Part shown: positions 35,436 through 44,821 of the stretch, piece by piece
How the letters are laid out: each line of letters opens with the position of its first letter
How positions within the stretch are numbered: the stretch's first letter is position 1
Source: Antrihabitans stalactiti
GTDB taxonomy: Bacteria; Actinomycetota; Actinomycetes; Mycobacteriales; Mycobacteriaceae
DNA: 64,000 bases
Assembly: GCF_012932915.1 (NCBI RefSeq)
Contig: NZ_VCQU01000004.1
Coordinates: 248,001 to 312,000 of the forward strand
Reading direction: 5' to 3'
Notes under the pieces: model-generated
The model's database searches: none
What the model saw: only the letters and a program-made list of their open reading frames with translations
What the model was told of the DNA's origin: nothing
Made by a program: the position numbers and the translations under genes

Positions 35436-36347
35436 TCACGACCGGTACAGGTCCGGCTCCAGGTAGATGACCCGGGCGGCAGGGACCGAGCTACGCACGC
35501 GCGCTTCGGCATCGTCGATGGCGGCTGCAAGAGCTGCGATGTCGAGACCGGGAACGATCGCGAGCTTCGCCGCCACGAGGATCTCCTCCGGACCCAGATA
35601 CTGCGTCTTGAGGTGAATCACGCTCTGGATTCGGTCGCCATCGACCAGTCCTTCGAGGATGCGCCGCTCCTCGGCGTCGGTCGCGCCTTCGCCGATCAGC
35701 AAGCTCTGCATTTCGACGATGAGAATGATGGCGATGACGGCGAGCAGCAGTCCGATCGCCAACGTGCCGATCCCATCCCAGATCGGTTCGTCGGTCAGCA
35801 TCGTCATACCGACGCCGATGAGGGCGAACACCAGACCGATCAGCGCGCCCGCATCCTCGAGCAGGACCACCGGCAACTCGGGGTTGCGGGAGTTTCGGAT
35901 GAAACCCCACCACGTTGCTTCGCCTTTGAGGGGTTTCGACTCGCCGATCGCCGTGGTGAAGCTGTAGCTTTCGAGCGCGATTGCGATCACCAGGATCGCG
36001 ACCGCGACGAACGGCGATTCCAACTCGTGCGGATCGGAAATCTTGTGGATGCCTTCGTAGATCGCGAACATCGCACCGAGGCTGAAGATCACCAACGCCA
36101 CGACGAACGAGTAGAAGTAGCGGTTACGGCCGTAGCCGAACGGGTGCAGCCGGTCGGCTTCCTGTGCCGCCCTCCGCTGACCGAGCAGCAGCAGACCCTG
36201 GTTGGACGTGTCCGCGACCGAGTGCACGGCCTCCGCCAACATCGACGACGATCCCGTGATCGCCCAGCCGACGAATTTCGCTGCCGCGATTCCCGCATTG
36301 GCGGTCAGCGCCGCAATGATCGCCTTTTTGCCGCCACCAGCGGACAT
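35436..36347 (-). CDS. Cation diffusion facilitator (CDF) transporter
   Basis: A 303-residue metal/proton antiporter. The metal site in helix 2 reads HSVADTSNQ and that in helix 5 is LLEDAGALIG. A cytoplasmic C-terminal domain (about 215-303) follows. The signature resembles the SLC30A9/ZitB-like branch, which usually handles zinc or manganese. AGAGGAGAG precedes the ATG. It is not part of the M. tuberculosis gene order at this point. Confidence 0.88.
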   Translation of the reverse strand: MSAGGGKKAIIAALTANAGIAAAKFVGWAITGSSSMLAEAVHSVADTSNQGLLLLGQRRAAQEADRLHPFGYGRNRYFYSFVVALVIFSLGAMFAIYEGIHKISDPHELESPFVAVAILVIAIALESYSFTTAIGESKPLKGEATWWGFIRNSRNPELPVVLLEDAGALIGLVFALIGVGMTMLTDEPIWDGIGTLAIGLLLAVIAIILIVEMQSLLIGEGATDAEERRILEGLVDGDRIQSVIHLKTQYLGPEEILVAAKLAIVPGLDIAALAAAIDDAEARVRSSVPAARVIYLEPDLYRS

Positions 36348-36380
36348 GCGCGCTCTCCTCTTGTTCGAGTCGGCATAAGG

Positions 36381-37601
36381 CTACACAGACAAAACACCCA
36401 CGCGCGCGCAAAACACCTGCGTTTCAGGCGCCCTGGCCGACATCGTCACCACCGGATCGGCTGCGGCAATCCAGGCCGCGGAGCCGCGAGTCAGCACGAG
36501 ACGATCGGGCCCGCACACCAATTCGGCCTCGCCGGCAGAACACAACACGATGCTCGGGCCATTCACCGTCGGCTGCTGCGCCACATCGAGATCGAAGCGC
36601 GACAGCGCGAACTCGGCGGCAGGAGTGTCGTACTGCAAAGGCCCACCAGCTGGACCGTGCGGCGTGAGCACCGGGACGGTGACGGGCTCGAAGTCGAGCA
36701 CCCGAAGGAGTTCGGGGACGTCGACGTGCTTGGGGGTCAGGCCGCCGCGCAGCACATTGTCGGAATTCGCCATCAGCTCGACCGCCATGCCCCGCAGGTA
36801 GGCATGCAGATTGCCTGCGTCGAGGAACAGCCCTTCGCCGGGCTGCAACGTCACGCGATTGAGCAGCAGCGAAGCCAAGACACCAGCATCACCGGGATAG
36901 GTTTCGGCAAGCTCGAGCGCGGTCTGCGCCTCCGCCGCGAAGCGGCCCTTCCCCCGGCACTCAGAGAGATAGCGCACGCAACCGTCGAGCACGTCCGGAA
37001 GCAGCGAAGACAACGTCGACGGCGGCAATGTGATCCACGTTGTGAACAGCGCCCGCAGCGCCATCGAATCACGCTGGCCGGCAAGCAAACCGCTGTACTT
37101 CTGCAACGCCTCGACGTCGAGTGCGTCGAACAACTCGATCGTCGCGCGTGGATCGCGGAAGCCGGCAAGCGCCTCGAAGCGATCCAGCGCGACCACGAGT
37201 TCCGGCTTGGGATTGTCGTCGCGATAGTTGCGGATCGGGGAATCGAGCGGCACCTTCGCGCGGTTTTCGCGAGCGAAACCGTCGCGAGCCTGCCGAGCGC
37301 TCGGGTGCGCTTGCAACGACAGCGGCTCCTCCGCTGCGAGCACCTTCAACAAAAACGGCAAGCGCGCGCCGAACTGCGGCACGACCGCGCTACCCAGCTC
37401 GTGTTCAGGGTCCGCGCTGAGGACGTCGAGCAGTGACTTCTCGGTGTCTCCGACGACGAGCTTCGCGGGGTCGGCCGGGTGCGCGCCGAACCACAATTCG
37501 GCTTCCGGATGCGCCGAGGGAGCAGGTCTGCCACACAAGTTGGCCAGCGCAGTCCGTGAACCCCACGCGTAGTTGCGGAGCGCACCTCGCAATAAGTGCA
37601 C
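36381..37601 (-). CDS. manA: Mannose-6-phosphate isomerase, class I
   Basis: A 406-residue zinc enzyme that interconverts fructose-6-P and mannose-6-P, feeding GDP-mannose for PIM/LAM and mannosylated proteins. Zinc ligands are in LSLQAHPS and LFLDAGNLHAYL, and MANSDNVLRGGLTPKHVD is the family signature. The GTG start overlaps the stop of the SIS-domain gene by one base, so the two are co-translated. Confidence 0.94.
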   Translation of the reverse strand: MHLLRGALRNYAWGSRTALANLCGRPAPSAHPEAELWFGAHPADPAKLVVGDTEKSLLDVLSADPEHELGSAVVPQFGARLPFLLKVLAAEEPLSLQAHPSARQARDGFARENRAKVPLDSPIRNYRDDNPKPELVVALDRFEALAGFRDPRATIELFDALDVEALQKYSGLLAGQRDSMALRALFTTWITLPPSTLSSLLPDVLDGCVRYLSECRGKGRFAAEAQTALELAETYPGDAGVLASLLLNRVTLQPGEGLFLDAGNLHAYLRGMAVELMANSDNVLRGGLTPKHVDVPELLRVLDFEPVTVPVLTPHGPAGGPLQYDTPAAEFALSRFDLDVAQQPTVNGPSIVLCSAGEAELVCGPDRLVLTRGSAAWIAAADPVVTMSARAPETQVFCARVGVLSV

Positions 37602-38761
37602 TAGCCGGACTCCCCGTCGTCGACGCCGCCGAGCAACTGCATGTACGCCGCTGCCATTTCGATTCGAACCGCAAGTATCGCAAGCTGTTCCAGCTCCCGA
37701 CCGGTGCGGACCGTGTCGGTCCCGCCGAGCGGAGCCGGTCCAGCAACGGCCTGGCCGACATCTTCGTCGTCGGCGACCACGAGCTGCGCGTCGGGCAGCA
37801 CGGCTATGCGCCGCTGCGCCTGTGTCCGGTCCGAATCGGTGCTCAACGCGAACACCCGGACCTGGTTGCGCGGCGCGGGACCGTCCAACTGTTCGTCGTG
37901 GAAGAACGGATCGTAGTCAGGCGCCGAACCCGATTGGCCGGAGCGCGCGAGCGTCCGTGCCGCAGCTACCACGTCAGCGAGATCGACTGCCGCAGAGACT
38001 GTTCCCGCAGCGCGCACGAGAACGTCCGACCCATGCCTGGCAAGTTCGGTCGTCGCCGCGCTGTCGCCCGCAAGCACGATGTCGCGACTCTGCATCCGCG
38101 CCGCGAGTGACTTCGCCGGATTGTGGAACACCTCGTTGCTGGGATGATCGCGTGCGGCCTCGGCATCGAGTTGGTCGGCCAGGAAGTCCAGGTCCGGAAT
38201 GAACGGTCCGGAACGCGAGCGATCCACCGCAGCGAGGACCGCAATGCCTGCGGCAAGGAAACGGGCCAGTGTGTTGTGGCCTGCCACCGTCAGTCGCGGG
38301 GCCAGCATGGATGCACGCCCTGCGCCGGCGGCTCGCAACGGACCTTCGTCGGGAGCGGCGATCACCACTTCGGCGCCACGGCGCAACCCGCGGTCGACCG
38401 CCTCCATCAGCTTTGGGTCACCGGCATCGTCACCCGCGACGACGACAACGTCGAGCGGCCCGATCCATGGCGGGACACCACCGAGATGGAGCAGCGGAAG
38501 TCCGGCGTTGCCGCCGATCGCAGCAACAAGGATCGCCGCGGCACGCGCCGCACGACCGGTCCCGCTGACCAGCAGAACGGAACGGGGCCGGAGATCGGCC
38601 AACCGCGCGAGCGCGTCTTCACTGACCGCGGCCGCAGTTGCCCGCACTTGCGCGCCGCCCAACGCAGCAGAACGCAGCGCACCGGACGAGTCCGCTGCCT
38701 CCAGCGAAGCAACGTCATCGAGATCAAGCACTCGGGAAGGAGCGGTCATTTCGAAGTCCAC
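37601..38761 (-). CDS. SIS-domain protein (Rv3256c-like), putative phosphosugar isomerase
   Basis: A 386-residue protein with an N-terminal SIS-like region (SVLLVSGTGRAARAAAILVA, VVVVAGDDAGDP) and a C-terminal half resembling bifunctional phosphoglucose/phosphomannose isomerases (HNPAKSLAARMQ, QVRVFALSTDSDRTQAQRRI). The GTG at 38761 is preferred for GAGAGG upstream; ATG 38749 is possible. It lies between pmmA and manA, as in M. tuberculosis, which points to mannose-phosphate metabolism. Activity unproven. Confidence 0.8.
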   Translation of the reverse strand: MDFEMTAPSRVLDLDDVASLEAADSSGALRSAALGGAQVRATAAAVSEDALARLADLRPRSVLLVSGTGRAARAAAILVAAIGGNAGLPLLHLGGVPPWIGPLDVVVVAGDDAGDPKLMEAVDRGLRRGAEVVIAAPDEGPLRAAGAGRASMLAPRLTVAGHNTLARFLAAGIAVLAAVDRSRSGPFIPDLDFLADQLDAEAARDHPSNEVFHNPAKSLAARMQSRDIVLAGDSAATTELARHGSDVLVRAAGTVSAAVDLADVVAAARTLARSGQSGSAPDYDPFFHDEQLDGPAPRNQVRVFALSTDSDRTQAQRRIAVLPDAQLVVADDEDVGQAVAGPAPLGGTDTVRTGRELEQLAILAVRIEMAAAYMQLLGGVDDGESG

Positions 38762-38798
38762 ACCGTCCTCTCGCGGCGGCCTGATTCCACTATTACAG

Positions 38799-40184
38799 CT
38801 ATGCGCGAACGATGGTCAGAATCTCGGTCACGAGTGCGTCTACTTCACCGGTACCCGCGGCCTCGACGTTCAAACGCAGCAGGGGCTCGGTATTCGACGC
38901 CCGCAGATTGAACCATGCCCCGTCGCCGAGAGTGACGGTTACGCCGTCGAGACGATCCACATCCGTAGTGCGGTCGGCGAAAGCGTCGATCACCGCTTGC
39001 GTGCGGTCTGCGGCGTCGACCACGGTCGAGTTGATTTCGCCCGACGCAGAATAGGTTTCGTACTTGGCCATGAGTTCCGACAGGGGGCCGTCCTGCTCAC
39101 CCAACGCAGCGAGAACGTGCAGTGCAGCGAGCATTCCCGAGTCGGCGCACCAGAAGTCGCGGAAGTAGTAATGCGCGGAGTGCTCGCCGCCGAAGATCGC
39201 GCCCGACTCGGCCATCTGCTGCTTGATGAAGGAGTGACCTACGCGGGTGCGCACGGGCGTCCCGCCGAGGCGCGTCACCAACTCCGGCACTGCTCGCGAT
39301 GTGATCAGGTTGTGAATGATGGTGCCGCCCGGCTCTTTTGCCAGCTCGCGCTCGGCGACCAACGCTGTGACAGCGGACGGCGAGATCGGCTCGCCGCGCT
39401 CGTCGACGACGAAGCAACGGTCGGCATCACCGTCGAACGCCAACCCGATGTCCGCACCCGTCTGCTTGACGAATGCCTGCAGGTCGACAAGATTCTTCGG
39501 GTCGAGCGGATTGGCCTCGTGGTTGGGGAACGAGCCGTCGAGTTCGAAGAACAACGGCTCGACAGTCACCGGCAGCGGTCCGAGCACCGAAGGCACCGTG
39601 TGGCCGCCCATTCCATTGCCTGCATCGACCGCGACCGTCAACGGACGAAGCGTCCGCAGGTCGACGAGTTTGCGCAGGAAGTCGGAGTACTCGCCGAGCA
39701 AATCGAGCGTGCTGACCGAGCCTGCGGCACCGTCGAAACCGGGCACACCTTCGATGACTTCGCCAGAAATCGTCGACAGGCCCGTGTCCTGCCCTACCGG
39801 CTTCGCACCCGCCCAACACAACTTGATCCCGTTGTACTTTGCGGGATTGTGGCTGGCCGTGAACATCGCCCCAGGGCAGTCCAGATGTCCCGACGCAAAA
39901 TACAGCTGATCGGTGGAAGCAAGGCCGATCTGCACAACATCGAGGCCCTGCGCGACAACACCTTCCGCGAATGCCGCAGACAGCGCAGGCGACGATTCGC
40001 GCATGTCGTGCCCGATCACCACGCGCGTGGCGCTGCCGCGAACCAAACGTGCAAAAGCACCGCCGACATCGCGGACGAAATCCTCGTCGATCTGCTCCCC
40101 CACGACGCCGCGCACGTCATAGGCCTTGATCACGGCATTGACGTGGTCGGCGGAACGGGTCACTGGGCTCGGTCGCGAAGTCAC
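38799..40184 (-). CDS. Phosphomannomutase/phosphoglucomutase
   Basis: A 461-residue alpha-D-phosphohexomutase. The phosphoserine loop is FTASHNPAKYNG, the metal loop is DGDADR, and the sugar-recognition segment is GGEHSAHYYFRD. It converts mannose-6-P to mannose-1-P, the substrate of the GDP-mannose pyrophosphorylase encoded at 45.6-46.7 kb. It is the orthologue of Rv3257c (PmmA/ManB). It starts 31 bases after the DUF3499 gene on the same strand. Confidence 0.94.
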   Translation of the reverse strand: MTSRPSPVTRSADHVNAVIKAYDVRGVVGEQIDEDFVRDVGGAFARLVRGSATRVVIGHDMRESSPALSAAFAEGVVAQGLDVVQIGLASTDQLYFASGHLDCPGAMFTASHNPAKYNGIKLCWAGAKPVGQDTGLSTISGEVIEGVPGFDGAAGSVSTLDLLGEYSDFLRKLVDLRTLRPLTVAVDAGNGMGGHTVPSVLGPLPVTVEPLFFELDGSFPNHEANPLDPKNLVDLQAFVKQTGADIGLAFDGDADRCFVVDERGEPISPSAVTALVAERELAKEPGGTIIHNLITSRAVPELVTRLGGTPVRTRVGHSFIKQQMAESGAIFGGEHSAHYYFRDFWCADSGMLAALHVLAALGEQDGPLSELMAKYETYSASGEINSTVVDAADRTQAVIDAFADRTTDVDRLDGVTVTLGDGAWFNLRASNTEPLLRLNVEAAGTGEVDALVTEILTIVRA

Positions 40185-40215
40185 CGCTCCAGCCTAGTGC
40201 TCGGACTAGAACGGC

Positions 40216-40623
40216 TCAGCCAGGATCCGGCAACACGCGCAAATGACCGCGACGACCGGTCCGCGCAGGCGGAGCGGACGGGGTCTCTACAGGGGTGAAT
40301 TCAGTGCGTCCGCGGACCGGACCATCGACCGACGGATTACTCGTCGCTCGCGGCAGACCAGCCTCACGAACCGCTTCCGCCAACGCAACGAGATCGTCGT
40401 CGTCCGGAGTGCCCGACGAGAACGCACCCTCGTGCCGCACCATTTCCCAACCCCGGGGCGCGCTGATGCGTGACGCATGCACCTCGCAGTGGTCCCACGA
40501 ATGCGGTTCGGCCACAGTGGCAAGCGGCCCGACAACTGCGGTCGAGTCGGAATAGACATAGGTCAACGTCGCGACGGCAGGGTTCTTGCACCCTGGCCTG
40601 CAGCATCGACGGAAGGGTCTCAC
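40216..40623 (-). CDS. DUF3499-family protein (Rv3258c-like)
   Basis: About 135 residues. The N-terminus has CCRPGCKNPAVATLTYVYSD and SWDHCEVHASRI, giving Cys/His pairs that could bind a metal, and a Pro/Arg-rich tail. The GTG at 40623 (VRPFRRCCRPGC) places the conserved part near the N-terminus; no clear ribosome-binding site is seen, so the start is uncertain. Conserved next to pmmA across Mycobacteriales; function unknown. Confidence 0.78.
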   Translation of the reverse strand: MRPFRRCCRPGCKNPAVATLTYVYSDSTAVVGPLATVAEPHSWDHCEVHASRISAPRGWEMVRHEGAFSSGTPDDDDLVALAEAVREAGLPRATSNPSVDGPVRGRTEFTPVETPSAPPARTGRRGHLRVLPDPG

Positions 40624-40708
40624 AGCTAGGAGAGTAACTGAACGAAGGCGCAGAGCCGCGCCATCGCTCGGGCGTGTTTGATCCCGCACGAGTTGTAATG
40701 TTTGCCCC

Positions 40709-41194
40709 ATGCGATCCAAGCGCAGGCCCCAGACGTCACGTTCGGTGATGCGGCGCGGACGTGGCGTGCGCGGACCGGTGCTGCCGAATTCCGTGCCTGG
40801 CTGGCGAACGCGAGGCGAGAAGTTCGACCTGATGGTCTTGGAAGCATTCGCGCCGGTCGATGCGCGTTGGCACGAGCGGCTGACGAAGTTGGATATCGCC
40901 GTCGATGACGTGCCGAAGATTCGGCCCAAAGATCCCGAGGCTGTGACGTGGCCGGACGAGGTGGTCGCCGATGGCCCAGTTCCGTTGTCGCGCTTGATTC
41001 CCGCGGGCGTCGATCGACGCGGCGGTGCGACGCGCGCGCGGGTCGTGCTCTTCCGTCGCCCACTGGAGTTGCGCGCGAAACATCCAGAGAACCTGGTGGA
41101 CTTGTTGCACGACGTGCTCGTGCAACAAGTCGCCACTTACTTAGGGGTCGACCCCGACATCATCGACCCCGCTGGCGCGGGTCCGTCCGACTGA
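40709..41194 (+). CDS. Zincin-fold (metallopeptidase-like) protein, Rv3259-like, with degenerate metal motif
   Basis: A 161-residue protein. A basic N-terminus precedes a domain like the Zincin_1 family (FDLMVLEAFAPVDARWHERL, VVLFRRPLEL). Where family members have HExxH this one reads H134-DVLVQQ, so the Glu is Asp and the second His is Val. It may bind no zinc and lack peptidase activity. The gene faces away from DUF3499 and converges with whiB2. Conserved in this position in mycobacteria (Rv3259). Confidence 0.82.
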   Translation: MRSKRRPQTSRSVMRRGRGVRGPVLPNSVPGWRTRGEKFDLMVLEAFAPVDARWHERLTKLDIAVDDVPKIRPKDPEAVTWPDEVVADGPVPLSRLIPAGVDRRGGATRARVVLFRRPLELRAKHPENLVDLLHDVLVQQVATYLGVDPDIIDPAGAGPSD

Positions 41195-41217
41195 CGATCC
41201 GTCGGACTAGCTACCGG

Positions 41218-41619
41218 TTAGCCGATGCCGCGCTTGAGGCGACGACGCTCACGCTCGGACAGGCCGCCCCAGATGCCGAAGCGCTCGTCATGAGCCAACG
41301 CGTAATCCAGGCACTCGTCCCGGACCTCGCAGCCCATGCAGATGCGCTTGGCTTCACGAGTCGAACCACCCTTTTCGGGGAAGAACGCCTCGGGGTCGGT
41401 CTGCGCACAGAGCGCGCGTTCCTGCCATTGATCTTGATCCTCGGTGGCCTCGTACAGCTCCTCGAAGCCTTCCGCGACCAGGCTGAGATGGGGTTTCCCA
41501 CCCACAGCTACGTAGTCGTCGACGCGAACGCTGAGTGCTGCGCCCGCCTTGGAATCGGTTTGCGGTTCGTCGCCTACGATGCGTGAAGGGATTTCAAAGT
41601 CTCCCAGCCTGTCGGCCAT
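41218..41619 (-). CDS. whiB2: WhiB-family transcription factor WhiB2 (WhmD)
   Basis: A 133-residue WhiB protein. The four [4Fe-4S] ligands are C71, C94, C97 and C103, and the G[I/V]WGG turn is at 115-119, followed by a basic C-terminus (SERERRRLKRGIG). WhiB2/WhmD partners the primary sigma factor and controls septation. The ATG at 41619 has GAGGAGG six bases upstream. The N-terminal region is about 60 residues, longer than in the 89-residue M. tuberculosis protein. Confidence 0.93.
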   Translation of the reverse strand: MADRLGDFEIPSRIVGDEPQTDSKAGAALSVRVDDYVAVGGKPHLSLVAEGFEELYEATEDQDQWQERALCAQTDPEAFFPEKGGSTREAKRICMGCEVRDECLDYALAHDERFGIWGGLSERERRRLKRGIG

Positions 41620-41949
41620 CGCCCGCCTCCTCACCTGAAATAGCGCAGAATTATTGTCACCGGCGCGCTCATGACTGAGCCGCCGAAAGTTTTGCTTCGT
41701 GATTCCCCGACCGCTCTCCGTGGAGCGATATCCGAACGTTAGCCACTCCCTTGGAACACCCGTTCGAAAACTCATCCCCTACAGGCGAACTCGCCGAGGA
41801 TGAATGGAATGACATACATGTGATTAGACACGCCGACACGATGGATTGGCAAGCTTTCAGCGAAATACGATTACCATCCGTTCGCCTACCTGCGTGCCTA
41901 GCACGCCCAGGGACACGAGCCATTGCCGGCCAGCCTAGGCTTTGCAGAC
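41620..41949. promoter_or_regulatory. Divergent whiB2/fbiA intergenic region
   Basis: A 330-base stretch with no supportable gene. It must hold the promoters of whiB2 (minus) and fbiA (plus). A LexA-like palindrome, TGGAAC-ACCC-GTTCGA, lies at 41752-41767, one base from the actinobacterial SOS-box consensus. The region is more AT-rich in 41800-41890 than its surroundings. No terminator or RNA structure was recognised. Confidence 0.6.
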
Positions 41950-42939
41950 GTGAGCGAGGCAAAAAAGAACGTACGGATAGCGGTGTTGGTCGGCGGGGTC
42001 GGCGGCGCCCGATTCCTGCTGGGCGCGCGCGAGCTGCTCGGCCCGGACAATGCAATCACCGCGATCGTCAATGTCGGTGACGACATCTGGATGCATGGTC
42101 TGCGCATCTGCCCCGACCTCGACACCTGCATGTACACCCTCGGCGGCGGCATCGACATCGAACGCGGCTGGGGCCACAAAGACGAAACTTGGCATGCCAA
42201 AGAGGAATTGGCGGCCTACAACGCCGTCCCGGACTGGTTCGGACTCGGCGATCGCGACATCGCGACGCACCTCATTCGCAGCCAGATGTTGCGCGCGGGC
42301 TATCCACTCTCCGCAGTCACGGAAGCATTGTGCAAGCGCTGGGCGCCCGGCGTCGCGTTGCTGCCCGCGACCGACGACCGCAACGAGACTCACGTCGTCA
42401 TTACCGACCCGGCCGCCGAGAACCCAAACGACCGCAGCGCCATTCACTTTCAGGAGTGGTGGGTTCGCCACCGGGCAAACGTGCCCACGCACAGCTTTGC
42501 CAATGTCGGCGCAGACCAGAGCACGCCCGGCCCCGGCGTCATGGAGGCGATCGAGAATGCCGACGCAGTACTGCTCGCGCCGTCGAACCCGGTCGTGAGC
42601 ATCGGCGCGATCCTGTCGGTCCCCGGCATCCGCGGCGCACTGAAGACAACGAAGGCGAAGGTCATCGGATTGTCACCGGTGATCGGCGGAAAACCGTTGC
42701 GCGGGATGGCAGATCATTGCCTCGACGTGATCGGCGTGGAGACCAGCGCTGAAGCGATCGGCCGCTACTACGGCGCACGGACCGAAACGGGCATTCTGGA
42801 CGGCTGGCTCGTCCACAGCACCGACGCCGCCGAAGTACCAGGGGTGGCCGTTGCCAGCGTGCCCCTCCTGATGACCGACCCACCCACTACAGCCGAAATG
42901 GTGCGCGCAGCATTGGAATTAGCGGGAGTCGGAGTATGA
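41950..42939 (+). CDS. fbiA: F420 biosynthesis phospho-enolpyruvyl/lactyl transferase FbiA
   Basis: A 329-residue CofD-family enzyme. It joins the phospho-enolpyruvyl (or lactyl) guanylyl donor to the deazaflavin Fo, giving the F420-0 precursor. The N-terminal [11 protein letters not shown] motif binds the donor, and [19 protein letters not shown] is the family signature. GTG 41950 is preferred; a TTG nine codons upstream is in frame. The stop overlaps the fbiB start (ATGA). Confidence 0.94.
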   Translation: MSEAKKNVRIAVLVGGVGGARFLLGARELLGPDNAITAIVNVGDDIWMHGLRICPDLDTCMYTLGGGIDIERGWGHKDETWHAKEELAAYNAVPDWFGLGDRDIATHLIRSQMLRAGYPLSAVTEALCKRWAPGVALLPATDDRNETHVVITDPAAENPNDRSAIHFQEWWVRHRANVPTHSFANVGADQSTPGPGVMEAIENADAVLLAPSNPVVSIGAILSVPGIRGALKTTKAKVIGLSPVIGGKPLRGMADHCLDVIGVETSAEAIGRYYGARTETGILDGWLVHSTDAAEVPGVAVASVPLLMTDPPTTAEMVRAALELAGVGV

Positions 42940-44276
42940 ACGACCACGCGGCACCCAGCGAACTGCGCATCCTTCCCGTCCGCGGTCTGCCCGAGTTCCG
43001 CCCGGGCGACGACCTCGCCGAACACATTGCGCGCCAAACTCCTTGGCTGATCGACGGTGACGTGCTCGTGGTGACGAGCAAGATCGTCTCCAAAGTCGAA
43101 GGGCGCATCGTGGATTCGCCGACCGATCCCGACGAACGCGACGCGGCGCGTCGTCGGCTGGTCGAGCAGGAAGCCGTGCGCGTCCTGGCCCGAAAGGGTC
43201 GCACCCTGATCACCGAGAACCGCCTCGGCATCGTCCAAGCCGCGTCCGGCATCGACGGCTCCAACGTCGAACCCGGCGAATTGGCTTTGTTGCCAATCGA
43301 TCCAGACAAAAGCGCCATAGGGTTGCGTGAGGCGCTGCGCGAACGGCTGGGCATCACGGTCGGCGTCGTCATCACCGACACGATGGGTCGCGCCTGGCGC
43401 AACGGGCAGACCGACGCGGCAATCGGGTCCGCGGGAGTGCCTGTGCTGCATGCGTATGCGGGCACAGAAGACGCTCAGGGCAACGAACTCCAAGTCACCG
43501 AGATCGCGGTCGCCGACGAACTTGCGGCCGCTGCGGACCTCGTCAAAGGCAAACTGGGCGCCGTTCCGATCGCAGTCGTGCGCGGCTTCACCCTGCCCGA
43601 CGATGGGTCCCGTGCCACCGATCTGCTGCGCCGTGGCGACGAAGATCTGTTCTGGCTCGGCACGGAAGAGGCTCTTGCACAAGGGCGTAGCGAGGCGCTG
43701 TTGCTGCGTCGCTCGGTCCGGTCGTTCGCACCCACGCCGGTCGACCCAGACCTTCTTCGCGCCTCGATCGCCGATGCACTCACCGCACCCGCGCCGCATC
43801 ACACCCACCCTGTGCGGTTCGTCTGGATCCGGACCGCAGCGGTCCGGGCTCGGTTACTCGACGCGATGCGGGCGAAGTGGGTTGCCGACCTGACCCAGGA
43901 TGGGCTCAGCCCCGAACGAGTCGAACGCCGCGTCGCCAGGGGCAACATCCTCGCGGACGCGCCCGAGGTGATCATTCCGTTCTGCGTTCCCGACGGCGCT
44001 CACAGCTATCCCGACTCGCGCCGCCAGCAAGCCGAGCAGACGATGTTCACCGTGGCCGTCGGCGCAGCTGTGCAAGGACTGCTGGTCTCGTTGGCTACCA
44101 AGGGAATCGGCAGTTGCTGGATCGGCTCGACGATCTTCGCCGCCGATGTGGTCCGGGCCGAACTCGACTTGCCACCCGACTGGTCACCGCTGGGCGCGAT
44201 CGCAATCGGAAACCCCACCGAGCCGGCTACACCGCGCGCAGCCAAAGACCCGGGTCAAGGGTTGGTCGAGTTGTGA
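42936..44276 (+). CDS. fbiB: Bifunctional F420 ligase/reductase FbiB
   Basis: A 446-residue fusion. The N-terminal CofE domain (about 1-245) adds glutamates to F420-0 ([40 protein letters not shown]). The C-terminal nitroreductase-fold domain (about 255-446) binds FMN and reduces dehydro-F420-0. The two-domain form is typical of actinobacteria. Overlaps fbiA at its start and the nudix gene at its stop, so fbiA-fbiB-nudix form one coupled unit. Confidence 0.95.
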   Translation: MNDHAAPSELRILPVRGLPEFRPGDDLAEHIARQTPWLIDGDVLVVTSKIVSKVEGRIVDSPTDPDERDAARRRLVEQEAVRVLARKGRTLITENRLGIVQAASGIDGSNVEPGELALLPIDPDKSAIGLREALRERLGITVGVVITDTMGRAWRNGQTDAAIGSAGVPVLHAYAGTEDAQGNELQVTEIAVADELAAAADLVKGKLGAVPIAVVRGFTLPDDGSRATDLLRRGDEDLFWLGTEEALAQGRSEALLLRRSVRSFAPTPVDPDLLRASIADALTAPAPHHTHPVRFVWIRTAAVRARLLDAMRAKWVADLTQDGLSPERVERRVARGNILADAPEVIIPFCVPDGAHSYPDSRRQQAEQTMFTVAVGAAVQGLLVSLATKGIGSCWIGSTIFAADVVRAELDLPPDWSPLGAIAIGNPTEPATPRAAKDPGQGLVEL

Positions 44277-44821
44277 GCGCCGAGTCACTCACCACCTCGA
44301 CTATCGACGTCCTCGAATCATGGCGTCCCGCAGCCACATCCGACGAGGTGTTACGCCATACCCTCCTCGCGTTCGTCGGCAGCGCTCCGCGCGGTTGCTT
44401 GCGGGAGAACGTTCCCGGACACATCACGGCGTCGTCGCTGGTCATGAACGAAGGACGCACGCACGTGCTGTTGACCCTCCATCCCCGCGTCGGTCGATGG
44501 ATTCAACTGGGTGGTCACTGCGAGGAGAGCGACGCGACGATCGTCGACGCCGCACTACGTGAGGCGAGGGAAGAATCGGGCATCGACGAGCTGCGGATCG
44601 ACCCGACGCTGCTGTCGGCTCACACCCACCCGATCACCTGCTCGCTCGGCGTGCCGACCCGACACCTCGACCTGCGATTCCTGGTGTACGCCCGCGACGA
44701 TGCGCAGATCGCCATCAGCTCCGAATCCGACGATCTGCGATGGTGGCCGATCGACGGACTGCCCGAGAATGCCGAACGCGACACCATCAGCGAATTGGTG
44801 CGCCTCGCCCTGGCACGCTGA
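44273..44821 (+). CDS. NUDIX hydrolase coupled to fbiB
   Basis: A 182-residue protein. The Nudix box is present with family spacing: [20 protein letters not shown], then EESGI (GX5EX7REUXEEXGU). Substrate unknown. The GTG overlaps the fbiB stop as GTGA, so expression is tied to F420 synthesis. Its 3' end overlaps the convergent SGNH hydrolase gene by about 35 bases. Confidence 0.85.
   Translation: MSAESLTTSTIDVLESWRPAATSDEVLRHTLLAFVGSAPRGCLRENVPGHITASSLVMNEGRTHVLLTLHPRVGRWIQLGGHCEESDATIVDAALREAREESGIDELRIDPTLLSAHTHPITCSLGVPTRHLDLRFLVYARDDAQIAISSESDDLRWWPIDGLPENAERDTISELVRLALAR

Noticed and set aside
40624-41136. N-terminal extension of the DUF3499 protein
   Set aside because: The frame stays open upstream but is antisense to the zincin-fold gene and has no family similarity before the CCRPGC segment.
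41669-42055. Minus-strand frame across the whiB2/fbiA gap
   Set aside because: It crosses into fbiA, has no ribosome-binding site and no conserved sequence; the region is better read as regulatory.
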